Of a stretch of 10,000 bases of DNA, positions 1 to 6,230 are shown one piece after another. A model generated the notes under the pieces. The model had not been told where the DNA came from and did no database searches. It worked only from the letters and a program-made list of their open reading frames with translations. Source of the DNA: Rickettsiaceae bacterium (GTDB taxonomy: Bacteria > Pseudomonadota > Alphaproteobacteria > Rickettsiales > Rickettsiaceae). Location of the stretch: positions 1 through 10,000 of the forward strand of contig JAIOYM010000036.1 of the NCBI GenBank assembly GCA_021741085.1, in the 5' to 3' direction. Within the stretch, counting starts at the first letter, position 1. Each line of letters starts with the position of its first letter. The position numbers and the translations under genes were made by a program.

Positions 1-1295
1 TATACGTGCTCGATGAGCCTTCTATAGGTCTGCATCAAAGAGACAACGAAAAATTGATTCACACTCTGCATAATTTACGTGACTTAGGTAACACTGTTTT
101 AGTTGTTGAGCATGACGAAGATACAATTCTAGCAGCAGATTGGGTAATAGATTTTGGCCCAGGTGCTGGTATACATGGCGGTGAAATAGTAGCTCAAGGT
201 ACTGTAGAAGATATAAAACAAAACCCCAAAAGCATAACGGGTCAATATCTTAACAAGGTTAAGACAATTCCAGTACCAACAACATTTAGAACCGGAAAAA
301 ATAAATTCATAGAATTAAAAGGTGCAACTGGGCATAATTTAAAAAATGTTAATTTAAGTATACCTCTTGGTACCTTTACTGTGGTTACTGGTGTTTCTGG
401 TAGTGGAAAATCTACATTAATACTAGATACACTATACCCCGCTGCATTGAAGCTTATAGAACCTTCTTCTAAGACTATTCCTTGTCCTTTTAAAGAAATT
501 AGAGGCGTAGAAAATATTGATAAAATTATCGATATAGATCAATCTCCGATAGGTAGAACTCCTAGATCTAACCCTGCAACATATACAGGGGCTTTCACTA
601 TTATCAGAGACTGGTTTGCTAATTTAAATGAATCGCAAGCTCGTGGCTATAAGGTAGGTCGTTTTTCGTTCAACGTGAAGGGTGGAAGATGCGAAGCATG
701 CCAAGGAGACGGTGTGCTTAAAATTGAAATGCATTTTTTACCAGACGTATATGTTAAATGCGACCTATGTGAAGGTAAACGCTATAATAGAGAAACTCTA
801 GAAGTAAAATACCGTGATAAATCTATAGCCGATATACTTGAAATGACTGTTGAAGATTGCATGAAATTTTTTAGCCATGTTCCGGGTATATATGAAAAAA
901 TGTATACTTTAAACGATGTAGGGCTTGGGTACATAAAATTGGGTCAATCAGCTATAACTTTATCTGGTGGTGAAGCTCAAAGAATCAAGCTATCTAAAGA
1001 ATTATCTAAAAAGGCTACAGGAAGAACGTTGTACATATTAGATGAACCTACTACTGGTTTGCATTTTGAAGATATAAATAAATTGCTCAAAGTATTACAT
1101 AAATTAGTGGATTTTGGAAATACTGTGCTTGTTATAGAACATAATATGGATGTTATCAAAACGGCAGACCACGTTATAGACATAGGGCCAGAGGGTGGAA
1201 GTTCTGGTGGGCAAGTAGCATTTGCGGGCTCAGTGCACGATTTAGTGAAACAACCGGAAAATATCACGGGTAGATTTTTAAAACGCTATTTATAA
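1..1295 (+). CDS. uvrA: UvrABC system protein A, C-terminal half (5' end outside window)
   Basis: This is the DNA-damage recognition ATPase of nucleotide excision repair, which scans DNA as a dimer and loads UvrB in the cytoplasm. The reading frame is open from base 3 and begins inside the first ATPase unit at its Walker B/D-loop (YVLDEPSIGLHQRDN), so roughly the first 510 of a usual ~940 residues lie upstream. The second ATPase unit follows: Walker A GVSGSGKST at about 390-416, a zinc module with Cys codons at 690, 699, 759 and 768 (CX2C-X19-CX2C), signature LSGGEAQRIKL near 960-990 and Walker B YILDEPTTGLH near 1033-1065. All key residues are intact and it ends normally at TAA. No close downstream gene lies on this strand, so it is the last gene of its transcript or a single gene. 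The GTG at position 6 is internal, not a start. Confidence 0.97.
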   Translation, partial: YVLDEPSIGLHQRDNEKLIHTLHNLRDLGNTVLVVEHDEDTILAADWVIDFGPGAGIHGGEIVAQGTVEDIKQNPKSITGQYLNKVKTIPVPTTFRTGKNKFIELKGATGHNLKNVNLSIPLGTFTVVTGVSGSGKSTLILDTLYPAALKLIEPSSKTIPCPFKEIRGVENIDKIIDIDQSPIGRTPRSNPATYTGAFTIIRDWFANLNESQARGYKVGRFSFNVKGGRCEACQGDGVLKIEMHFLPDVYVKCDLCEGKRYNRETLEVKYRDKSIADILEMTVEDCMKFFSHVPGIYEKMYTLNDVGLGYIKLGQSAITLSGGEAQRIKLSKELSKKATGRTLYILDEPTTGLHFEDINKLLKVLHKLVDFGNTVLVIEHNMDVIKTADHVIDIGPEGGSSGGQVAFAGSVHDLVKQPENITGRFLKRYL

Positions 1296-1415
1296 ATTTA
1301 CAATAGACTATGTGTTCTTTGCAAAAGTTATATATTTGTATAGCTATAGCTAAAGTAAAGGTTTCAATGCCACTATTCTATAACAGGCCGGTGTTTCAAA
1401 AATTCTGATAATAAA

Positions 1416-1444
1416 AAATGCAGCATAATCCTTTAGCTGCATTT
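1416..1444 (-). terminator. hairpin terminator after the minus-strand xre/small-gene unit, possibly shared with uvrA
   Basis: A perfect 9-bp inverted repeat, AAATGCAGC / GCTGCATTT, encloses an 11-base loop. Read on the minus strand it is followed by a T-run (GCTGCATTTTTTATT), the form of an intrinsic terminator. On the plus strand the tail is only ATTTATTATT, so it would stop uvrA transcription weakly. The stop codon of the repaired small minus-strand gene lies inside the loop (1433-1435), which ties this terminator to that gene. Confidence 0.65.
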
Positions 1445-1766
1445 ATTATTGGCATTGCGCTCTTCGCTCATATCAAAGACAACAACAGTCTTTTTAATAT
1501 CGCTAGAATATTCTAAGACTTCTTTTGATTAATGTAAGGAACGTAGCTGTAATGGTTGTAAAATATATATTATTGTCATTGAGCTCTTTATTCTTACCAA
1601 AGAGCTCATGCACAGGACACGCATAGCGGAGAGAGGATTTGTCTTTTTTATTATTAGAATTGTTGTAATCCTTCACCACTTGTATGTCTTTATAGGAAGG
1701 AATTTTCAATATAATTTTTCTTAAAAAACTAGAATATGCTATTAATTCTAGTGATTTTTCAAGCAT
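1433..1766 (-). pseudogene. small unrecognised gene downstream of the XRE regulator, apparently broken by one frameshift
   Basis: The ATG at 1766-1764 overlaps the regulator's TAA by one base (TAATG), typical of translational coupling. The frame reads 87 codons to a TAG at 1503-1505. At about codon 80 a different frame carries on with protein-like content (EVLEYSSDIKKTVVVFDMSEE, ending NNKCS) to a TAA at 1433-1435 that sits inside the terminator loop. The span is 334 bases, one more than a multiple of three. Dropping one base from the four-A run (plus strand 1523-1526) joins the two parts into about 110 residues. I do not recognise the protein. It is Lys/Asn/Ser-rich, shows no clear membrane segment and no motif I can name. 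It may be a recent pseudogene, an assembly or sequencing indel, or a short 87-aa gene; the last leaves 70 protein-like bases before the terminator unexplained. Confidence 0.5.
1580..1608. repeat. 10-bp perfect inverted repeat inside the small gene
   Basis: TGAGCTCTTT and AAAGAGCTCA flank a 9-base spacer. Read on the minus strand it encodes part of HELFGKNKEL in the small gene. The arms extend imperfectly by a TG/CA pair after a two-base bulge. It resembles a palindromic element inserted in frame in a gene, as known from Rickettsia, but only one copy is visible here, so that reading is tentative. Confidence 0.5.
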
Positions 1767-2221
1767 TAACTAGAGGCTATTGATTTTGTTAATTCCAAAA
1801 TATGCTTCCTTACATTTTGATTGGAAATATTATTATAAGCTCTAACTAAATAAATTATTTCTCGATCTGTTGCATTTTCTTCACTTTCGTTGCCATCCTG
1901 TATATCTTCACCATAAATTTCCGTAGTATCTTCGGCAAAAAATGCGGTGTTTTCATCTTGTATAGAGTCTATGGTTGTAAAGAAATAAGATACTGGCACC
2001 TTTAGCAAACGAGCTAATTTATACAAACGACTACTGGAAATACGATTTACCGCTTTCTCGTATTTTTGTATTTGTTGAATGGTAACGCCTGTAGCTTCTG
2101 CAACTTCGCTTTGGCTATAACCCATTAACCTTCTGCGTTTCATTAAACGTTCACCTACCACTATATCAATAGGGTCTACTTTTTTATTAGAGTCATTTTC
2201 TTGAGACTGAGACATGTTCAT
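1766..2221 (-). CDS. XRE-family helix-turn-helix transcriptional regulator
   Basis: This is a cytoplasmic DNA-binding regulator of 151 residues. Residues ~26-80 form a Cro/C1-type helix-turn-helix: RRLMGYSQSEVAEATGVTIQQIQKYE, then the characteristic NRISSSRLYKLARLLKVPVSYFF. That second stretch is typical of a family common in alphaproteobacteria, including Rickettsiales. An acidic linker (~87-118) precedes a conserved C-terminal helix (REIIYLVRAYNNISNQNVRKHILEL), also typical of the family, so the protein looks complete. Two ATGs are possible (2221 and 2215); neither has a clear Shine-Dalgarno. It is divergent from fabI and shares one base with the small broken gene downstream. A consensus-like promoter and AT-rich palindromes lie just upstream, consistent with autoregulation, though this is inferred. 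The target genes cannot be told from the sequence. Confidence 0.9.
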   Translation of the reverse strand: MNMSQSQENDSNKKVDPIDIVVGERLMKRRRLMGYSQSEVAEATGVTIQQIQKYEKAVNRISSSRLYKLARLLKVPVSYFFTTIDSIQDENTAFFAEDTTEIYGEDIQDGNESEENATDREIIYLVRAYNNISNQNVRKHILELTKSIASS

Positions 2222-2226
2222 AGTAC

Positions 2227-2251
2227 TTAATTATAATTAAATGATATTTAA
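2227..2251. promoter_or_regulatory. palindrome and CtrA-like half-site pair upstream of the XRE gene
   Basis: TTAATTATAATTAA (2227-2240) is a perfect 14-bp palindrome. Its right TTAA starts a TTAA-N7-TTAA arrangement (2237-2251), the spacing of alphaproteobacterial CtrA boxes (TTAA-N7-TTAAC, with the final C absent here). Both lie between the predicted transcription start near 2268 and the ATG at 2221, where a bound protein would repress. Such patterns arise readily by chance in sequence this AT-rich. Confidence 0.25.
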
Positions 2252-2274
2252 TAACGCATTCACTGCATAGGCAT

Positions 2275-2304
2275 ATTATATACCACAAACCTTAATAAAA
2301 TCAA
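2275..2304 (-). promoter_or_regulatory. candidate sigma-70 promoter of the XRE gene
   Basis: On the minus strand TTGATT (2304-2299) and an exact TATAAT (2280-2275) are separated by 18 bases. Transcription would begin near 2268, leaving a leader of about 47 bases before the ATG. Confidence 0.6.
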
Positions 2305-2425
2305 CTTGGATTTAATAAAGATCTACAAATTTTAACTTTCATCCACAATTTTTCGTTCTTTTGCTAAAAATTCATCAAAAAATGATGTCTTTTATATAGC
2401 CAAAAATTTGGTGCGCATTATTTTA

Positions 2426-2454
2426 TTGCACAAAATAACAAAGCAGTCTAAAAT
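2426..2454 (+). promoter_or_regulatory. candidate sigma-70 promoter of fabI
   Basis: TTGCAC (2426-2431) and TAAAAT (2449-2454) are separated by exactly 17 bases. Transcription would start near 2461 and give a leader of roughly 147 bases before the chosen fabI start. Confidence 0.5.
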
Positions 2455-2530
2455 ATTATTTTAATTGCGGCATAAAACTAGCCGTTAGTTTGTTTTGTTA
2501 AAATTATGATCTTTATTAAATAGAATAATT

Positions 2531-2550
2531 AGGATTATATAGGATTATAC
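2531..2550 (+). repeat. tandem 10-bp direct repeat in the fabI leader
   Basis: AGGATTATAT is followed at once by AGGATTATAC: nine of ten bases are identical, and the spacing is about one helical turn. It lies about 60 bases before the fabI ATG and downstream of the candidate promoter. It could be a protein-binding site or a chance duplication. Confidence 0.5.
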
Positions 2551-2595
2551 AAAATAAAAAACAACAAAATAAAATTATTGAAGATTAATTTGATT

Positions 2596-2600
2596 AAAGG
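2596..2600 (+). promoter_or_regulatory. ribosome binding site that places the fabI start at 2608
   Basis: AAAGG lies 7 bases before the ATG at 2608 and 13 before the ATG at 2614. The upstream in-frame TTG at 2578 has no purine-rich site before it. The 2608 start also gives the family's usual length. Confidence 0.6.
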
Positions 2601-2607
2601 TAGCAGA

Positions 2608-3399
2608 ATGGTTATGAATAAATTAATGTTAGGTAAACGTGGTATTGTTACTGGTATAGCAAACGACAGATCCATAGCTTGGGAGATTGCAAAAACCTTA
2701 CAAGAAAATGGAGCAGAGCTTTGCTTAACGTATCAAGGAGAGGTTTTGCATAAACGTATAATGCCCTTGGCTGAAGAAATCGGTTGTGATATGGTGTATG
2801 AATGCGATGTAACGCAAGAAGATAGCGTTAAAGCGCTTTTTCAAAATGTTGAAAATAAATGGCAGAAGATAGATTTTATAGTTCATGCTATTGCTTTTGC
2901 TAATAGAGCTGCTCTTAATGGTAGATATTTGGATACTAATCGCGAACATTTCTTAGAATCTATGGATGTTTCTTGTTATTCCCTTTTAACCTTACTGCAG
3001 AATGCAGAAAAATTAATGAACCCAGGTTTTAGTGCTATTACGCTTTCATATTTCGGGGCTCAAAAAGTGATTCCCAAATACAATGTTATGGGTGTTGCAA
3101 AGGCTGCTTTGGAATCTAGTGTTAAGTATTTAGCTGTTGACTTAGGTAGACAAGGCGCCAGAGTTAATGCTATTTCTGCTGGTCCTATAAGAACACTAGC
3201 GGCAAGCGCTATTGGTGATTTTAGAGAAATGTTAGATGTTCACTCAGCAACATCTCCATTAAAGAGGAATACGTCTCAGAAAGATGTAGCTAATTCAACG
3301 CTTTATTTATTGAGCGATTTAGCATCTGGTGTTACTGGAGAAGTTCATTATGTAGATTGTGGTTATAACATAATGGGTATGAGTATTAAAGCGGAATAA
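2608..3399 (+). CDS. fabI: enoyl-[acyl-carrier-protein] reductase (NADH)
   Basis: FabI catalyses the last step of each elongation round of type II fatty acid synthesis, reducing trans-2-enoyl-ACP with NAD(P)H in the cytoplasm. At 263 residues from the ATG at 2608 it matches the usual ~260. It is an atypical short-chain dehydrogenase: the N-terminal nucleotide-binding segment is GIVTGIANDRSIAW (residues 12-25). The catalytic pair fits Tyr158 and Lys165 (YNVMGVAK), with Tyr148 in the preceding SYFG. The substrate-loop region is GPIRTLAASAIGDFR (192-206). The position equivalent to E. coli Gly93 is Ala96 (HAIAFA). A TTG at 2578 would add ten residues not typical of the family and is rejected. 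It has its own candidate promoter and a weak terminator after it, so it looks monocistronic. Confidence 0.96.
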   Translation: MVMNKLMLGKRGIVTGIANDRSIAWEIAKTLQENGAELCLTYQGEVLHKRIMPLAEEIGCDMVYECDVTQEDSVKALFQNVENKWQKIDFIVHAIAFANRAALNGRYLDTNREHFLESMDVSCYSLLTLLQNAEKLMNPGFSAITLSYFGAQKVIPKYNVMGVAKAALESSVKYLAVDLGRQGARVNAISAGPIRTLAASAIGDFREMLDVHSATSPLKRNTSQKDVANSTLYLLSDLASGVTGEVHYVDCGYNIMGMSIKAE

Positions 3400-3438
3400 G
3401 TTTTGAATACTGAAAATCAACGAATAAGCGTATTTTTC

Positions 3439-3460
3439 AACTACTGTAGTTTTTTATTTT
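3439..3460 (+). terminator. weak intrinsic terminator after fabI
   Basis: AACTA-CTG-TAGTT forms a short AT-rich hairpin followed by a T-rich tail (six T, A, four T). The stem has only one G-C pair, so it would be weak. Its position 40 bases after the fabI stop supports the role. Confidence 0.35.
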
Positions 3461-3486
3461 ATTAAAGCTGGTATTATAAGTTTTTT

Positions 3487-3514
3487 TTGAGGGCAAATAA
3501 AAAAGGGTTATAAT
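3487..3514 (+). promoter_or_regulatory. candidate sigma-70 promoter of the proS-lolC-lolD operon
   Basis: TTGAGG (3487-3492) and an exact TATAAT (3509-3514) are 16 bases apart. Transcription from near 3521 gives a leader of about 160 bases. A second, poorer candidate nearer the gene is TTGAAC (3635-3640) with TATACA (3657-3662), also 16 bases apart, which would give an almost leaderless mRNA. Confidence 0.45.
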
Positions 3515-3529
3515 TGTTAAACTTTTATA

Positions 3530-3554
3530 TTTAACTGACTATTTCTGAGTTAAA
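3530..3554. repeat. 7-bp inverted repeat in the proS leader
   Basis: TTTAACT and AGTTAAA are perfect complements across an 11-base spacer, just downstream of the predicted transcription start near 3521. It could be an operator or an RNA hairpin. No T-run follows, so it is not a terminator. Confidence 0.35.
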
Positions 3555-3681
3555 ACAGTAGAATAACAAACCAAAAGATAAATTTAAGTTTGTTACAAAA
3601 GAAGTAATCAAGGTTTGAAAGTACAAACATATTTTTGAACTTTGCTATATCAAGCATATACATATCACACATAAAAATAAC

Positions 3682-4977
3682 ATGAGAGTATCGCAATATT
3701 TTATTCCAACTTTAAAAGAGAAACCTAGTGACGCTGAGATTATGTCGCATATATTAATGCTACGTAGTGGCATGGTAAGACAATCCGCTTCTGGAATATA
3801 TAGTTGGCTGCCTTTAGGCTTAAGGGTTTTGGATAATATATCTAATATAATACGCAAATGCCTAAACCAGGATGGTTGTATTGAAATGCTTATGCCTTGC
3901 ATTCAGCCGTTAAAGTTGTGGCAAGAATCTGAAAGATTGGAAGTTTATGGCAAGGAGATGCTAAAATTTGCCGATCGCCACGAAAACATGCTGTTGTTTG
4001 GCCCTACTTGTGAAGAATTAATAACAGATATAGTAAGAAAAGATATTAAGTCTTACAAACAATTGCCAAAGAATTTTTACCATATTCAGTGGAAATTTAG
4101 GGATGAAATTCGTCCTAGATTTGGAGTTATGAGGGGTAGGGAATTTTTAATGAAAGATGGTTATTCTTTTAATATAGACAAAGATTCTGCAATTCAAACT
4201 TATAAAAATATGTTTGCTAGTTATTTAAAAATTTTCAAATCTCTTGGAGTTAGAACTATACCAGTTTTAGCAGATAGTGGAGCTATTGGTGGTAACTTAT
4301 GTCATGAGTTTCAAATATTAGCTAGCACAGGAGAGAGTACTATATATTATGATAAAAAATTGGAGAACATAGAAAATAATTACGATTTTGACTATTTAAC
4401 TTCCTTATATGCAGCGGACAGTGAAAAACATGTTCCAGAGGAATGTCCTGTTAGTTTAGAGCAAATCAAATCTCATAGAGCTATAGAGGTGGGTCATATT
4501 TTCTATTTTGGAACAAAGTATACGGAAATCATGAATGCTTTTGTACAAGGTCCTGATGGTGAAATGATAGCACCACATTGCGGATCTTATGGAATAGGTG
4601 TGTCGAGGCTTGTTGGCGCTATTATTGAAGCTAATTATGATGAATTTGGAATAAAATGGCCAAAAGAAGTTGCTCCATTTCTTGTAAATTTAGTGAATCT
4701 TGATATTAATAATGATCAAGTCAATGATACTTGCAATGAAATTTATTACAAGTTACAAGAAGCTAATGTTTCGGTGTTATATGATGATTCAGCCGATACT
4801 GCGGGAGCAAAATTTGCTAATGCTGATTTGATCGGTTGTCCTTGGCAGGTGATAGTAGGTAAAAAGTTTATTCATGAGAATGTTGTTGAAATAAAAGATC
4901 GGCAAACCTTGCAAAAATATACCTTAGCTTCTGATTCATTAGTAGAGAATATGATTAAGCTATGCAAAGCAAAATGA
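3682..4977 (+). CDS. proS: prolyl-tRNA synthetase, short form without editing insertion
   Basis: ProRS charges tRNA-Pro with proline in the cytoplasm. It is a class II synthetase of 431 residues, against ~570 for the E. coli-type enzyme. Motif 1 lies around residues 55-76, a GPTCEELIT segment at 108-116 (commonly GPTNEE), motif 2 FRDEIRPRFGVMRGREFLMKDG at 139-160 and motif 3 GSYGIGVSRLVGAIIE at 301-316. A C-terminal anticodon-binding domain contains DDSADTAGAKFANADLIG. The stretch between motifs 2 and 3 is only ~140 residues, so the INS domain that hydrolyses Ala-tRNA-Pro is missing, as in most alphaproteobacteria, where free-standing editing proteins can act in trans. No Shine-Dalgarno is visible before the ATG. 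The stop overlaps the next gene's start (ATGA). Confidence 0.97.
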   Translation: MRVSQYFIPTLKEKPSDAEIMSHILMLRSGMVRQSASGIYSWLPLGLRVLDNISNIIRKCLNQDGCIEMLMPCIQPLKLWQESERLEVYGKEMLKFADRHENMLLFGPTCEELITDIVRKDIKSYKQLPKNFYHIQWKFRDEIRPRFGVMRGREFLMKDGYSFNIDKDSAIQTYKNMFASYLKIFKSLGVRTIPVLADSGAIGGNLCHEFQILASTGESTIYYDKKLENIENNYDFDYLTSLYAADSEKHVPEECPVSLEQIKSHRAIEVGHIFYFGTKYTEIMNAFVQGPDGEMIAPHCGSYGIGVSRLVGAIIEANYDEFGIKWPKEVAPFLVNLVNLDINNDQVNDTCNEIYYKLQEANVSVLYDDSADTAGAKFANADLIGCPWQVIVGKKFIHENVVEIKDRQTLQKYTLASDSLVENMIKLCKAK

Positions 4978-6230
4978 ATTTTAAATTTATATCGATTTTA
5001 GCATTTAGATATTTCAAATCTTCCAGTAACAATCGATTTATTTCAGTTATCTCTAGTTTTTCTTTAACGGGTGTTATTATTGGCGTAGCTGCTTTAATAG
5101 TAGTTATGTCTGTAATGAATGGTTTTCATGCCGAGCTTACAAATAATATTATTGGAGGGGAGAGTGATATTATAGTAAGACTAAGTCCAAAAGATTTGGA
5201 GCCAAAATATTATCATAATATTATAAAAAAAATTGCAGGAGAACATTACGTTAAATCTTCAATAGCAACAATAGAAGGTCAGGCCCTTGCCAGTAACAAG
5301 GATAATGAGATTGATCGCGGTGTTGTAGTCAAAGCATTTGAGCAAGATAAGCTTAAATACAAAACCAAAATATTTGACAATGTAATTTTTGGTAGTTCTT
5401 CGGCTATAGAGGAGAACGATAAAATTATTATAGGTGATGAACTGGCTAAAATTTTAAGAGTGCAAGTTGGCGACGGTTTGAATTTAATTAGCCCTAATAC
5501 CACTTCAACTCTTATGGGGTCTATACCTAGGACAAAAAAATTTATAGTCGGGGGCATATTCTCTAGTGGTATATACGAATATGACTATTTGACAGTGTTA
5601 ATGTCTTTAGAAATGGCTCAGAAATTTTTTGGCATGAAGCATCAAGTCAATAAAATTGAAATTTATACGGATAATCCAAATAATGCTATGGAATATTCCT
5701 GGCGTATTAATAAACTACTGGACTATAATTATGCGATCAGTAATTGGCAAATTATAAACAAACAATTTTTAGACACTGTAGTCATGGAACGCAGCACTAT
5801 GTTTCTGATATTAAGTCTAATAATAATGGTTGCAGCTTTTAATATAGTTTCTAGTTTGTTCATGCTAGTTAAAGAAAAAACAAAAGATATAGCAATATTG
5901 CGTACAATAGGCGCAACTAGACAGCAAGTATTACTAATTTTCATTTTTATCGGCTCTATCATAGGAATTCTAGGCACTTCATTAGGTTTAATATTAGGCT
6001 TGTCTATAGCTTATAATATAGATGCTATAAGAAGTTTCTTTGAAAATAATTTACATATCAAGTTGTTTGAACCAGCTATATATTTTCTACAAAATTTACC
6101 CTGCAAAGTTGAAATGGCGGATGTGATATTTGCTTGTTTTATTTCCTTATCTTGTTGCTTTTTGGCAACAATTTATCCTGCGTACAAGGCTGCGAGTTTA
6201 GATCCAATAAAAGCTATGAGATATGAATGA
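4974..6230 (+). CDS. lolC: lipoprotein-releasing ABC transporter permease, LolC/LolE family
   Basis: This inner-membrane permease works with LolD to extract outer-membrane lipoproteins from the inner membrane and pass them to LolA. It has 418 residues in the classic layout. TM1 lies at ~22-48 (ending VAALIVVMSVMNGFH), followed by a large periplasmic domain (~50-270) with the conserved SIPRTKKFIVGGIFSSGIYE stretch. Three TM helices follow, at ~276-299, ~317-347 and ~380-402. The cytosolic coupling segment KEKTKDIAILRTIGAT is at 300-315 and the C-terminus is YPAYKAASLDPIKAMRYE. I chose the ATG at 4974, which makes an ATGA overlap with the proS stop and begins MNFKFISILAFRYF. An in-frame ATG at 4962 would add four residues inside proS. 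Only one such permease is present here, so whether it is LolC, LolE or a LolF-like homodimer subunit cannot be decided. Confidence 0.93.
   Translation: MNFKFISILAFRYFKSSSNNRFISVISSFSLTGVIIGVAALIVVMSVMNGFHAELTNNIIGGESDIIVRLSPKDLEPKYYHNIIKKIAGEHYVKSSIATIEGQALASNKDNEIDRGVVVKAFEQDKLKYKTKIFDNVIFGSSSAIEENDKIIIGDELAKILRVQVGDGLNLISPNTTSTLMGSIPRTKKFIVGGIFSSGIYEYDYLTVLMSLEMAQKFFGMKHQVNKIEIYTDNPNNAMEYSWRINKLLDYNYAISNWQIINKQFLDTVVMERSTMFLILSLIIMVAAFNIVSSLFMLVKEKTKDIAILRTIGATRQQVLLIFIFIGSIIGILGTSLGLILGLSIAYNIDAIRSFFENNLHIKLFEPAIYFLQNLPCKVEMADVIFACFISLSCCFLATIYPAYKAASLDPIKAMRYE

Larger units (their letters stand above)
2222..2607. other. divergent intergenic region between the XRE gene and fabI
   Basis: These 386 very AT-rich bases hold no protein-like reading frame on either strand. 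They contain one candidate promoter in each direction, a 14-bp palindrome next to the regulator's start and a tandem 10-bp repeat in the fabI leader. Those are listed separately. Nothing else stands out. Confidence 0.7.

Noticed and set aside
1341..1352. TAGCTATAGCTA, a 12-bp palindrome after uvrA
   Set aside because: It is low-complexity sequence with no T-run or promoter context, so it is probably chance.
1454..1461. A shared TTGCGCTC motif here and near 9904, considered as a dispersed repeat
   Set aside because: The match is only about eight bases and the flanks do not align.
2339..2347. A DnaA-box-like TCATCCACA in the xre-fabI gap
   Set aside because: It is a single site with one mismatch; no cluster, unwinding element or origin-type gene neighbourhood supports an origin.
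2578..2607. A TTG start giving a ten-residue longer FabI
   Set aside because: There is no ribosome-binding site before it, the extra residues are not typical of FabI, and AAAGG sits correctly before the ATG at 2608.
3550..3672. A 40-codon minus-strand frame with a hydrophobic end, opposite the proS leader
   Set aside because: It is Phe/Leu/Asn-rich as expected from AT-rich noncoding DNA, has no Shine-Dalgarno or promoter, and overlaps the proposed proS promoter region.
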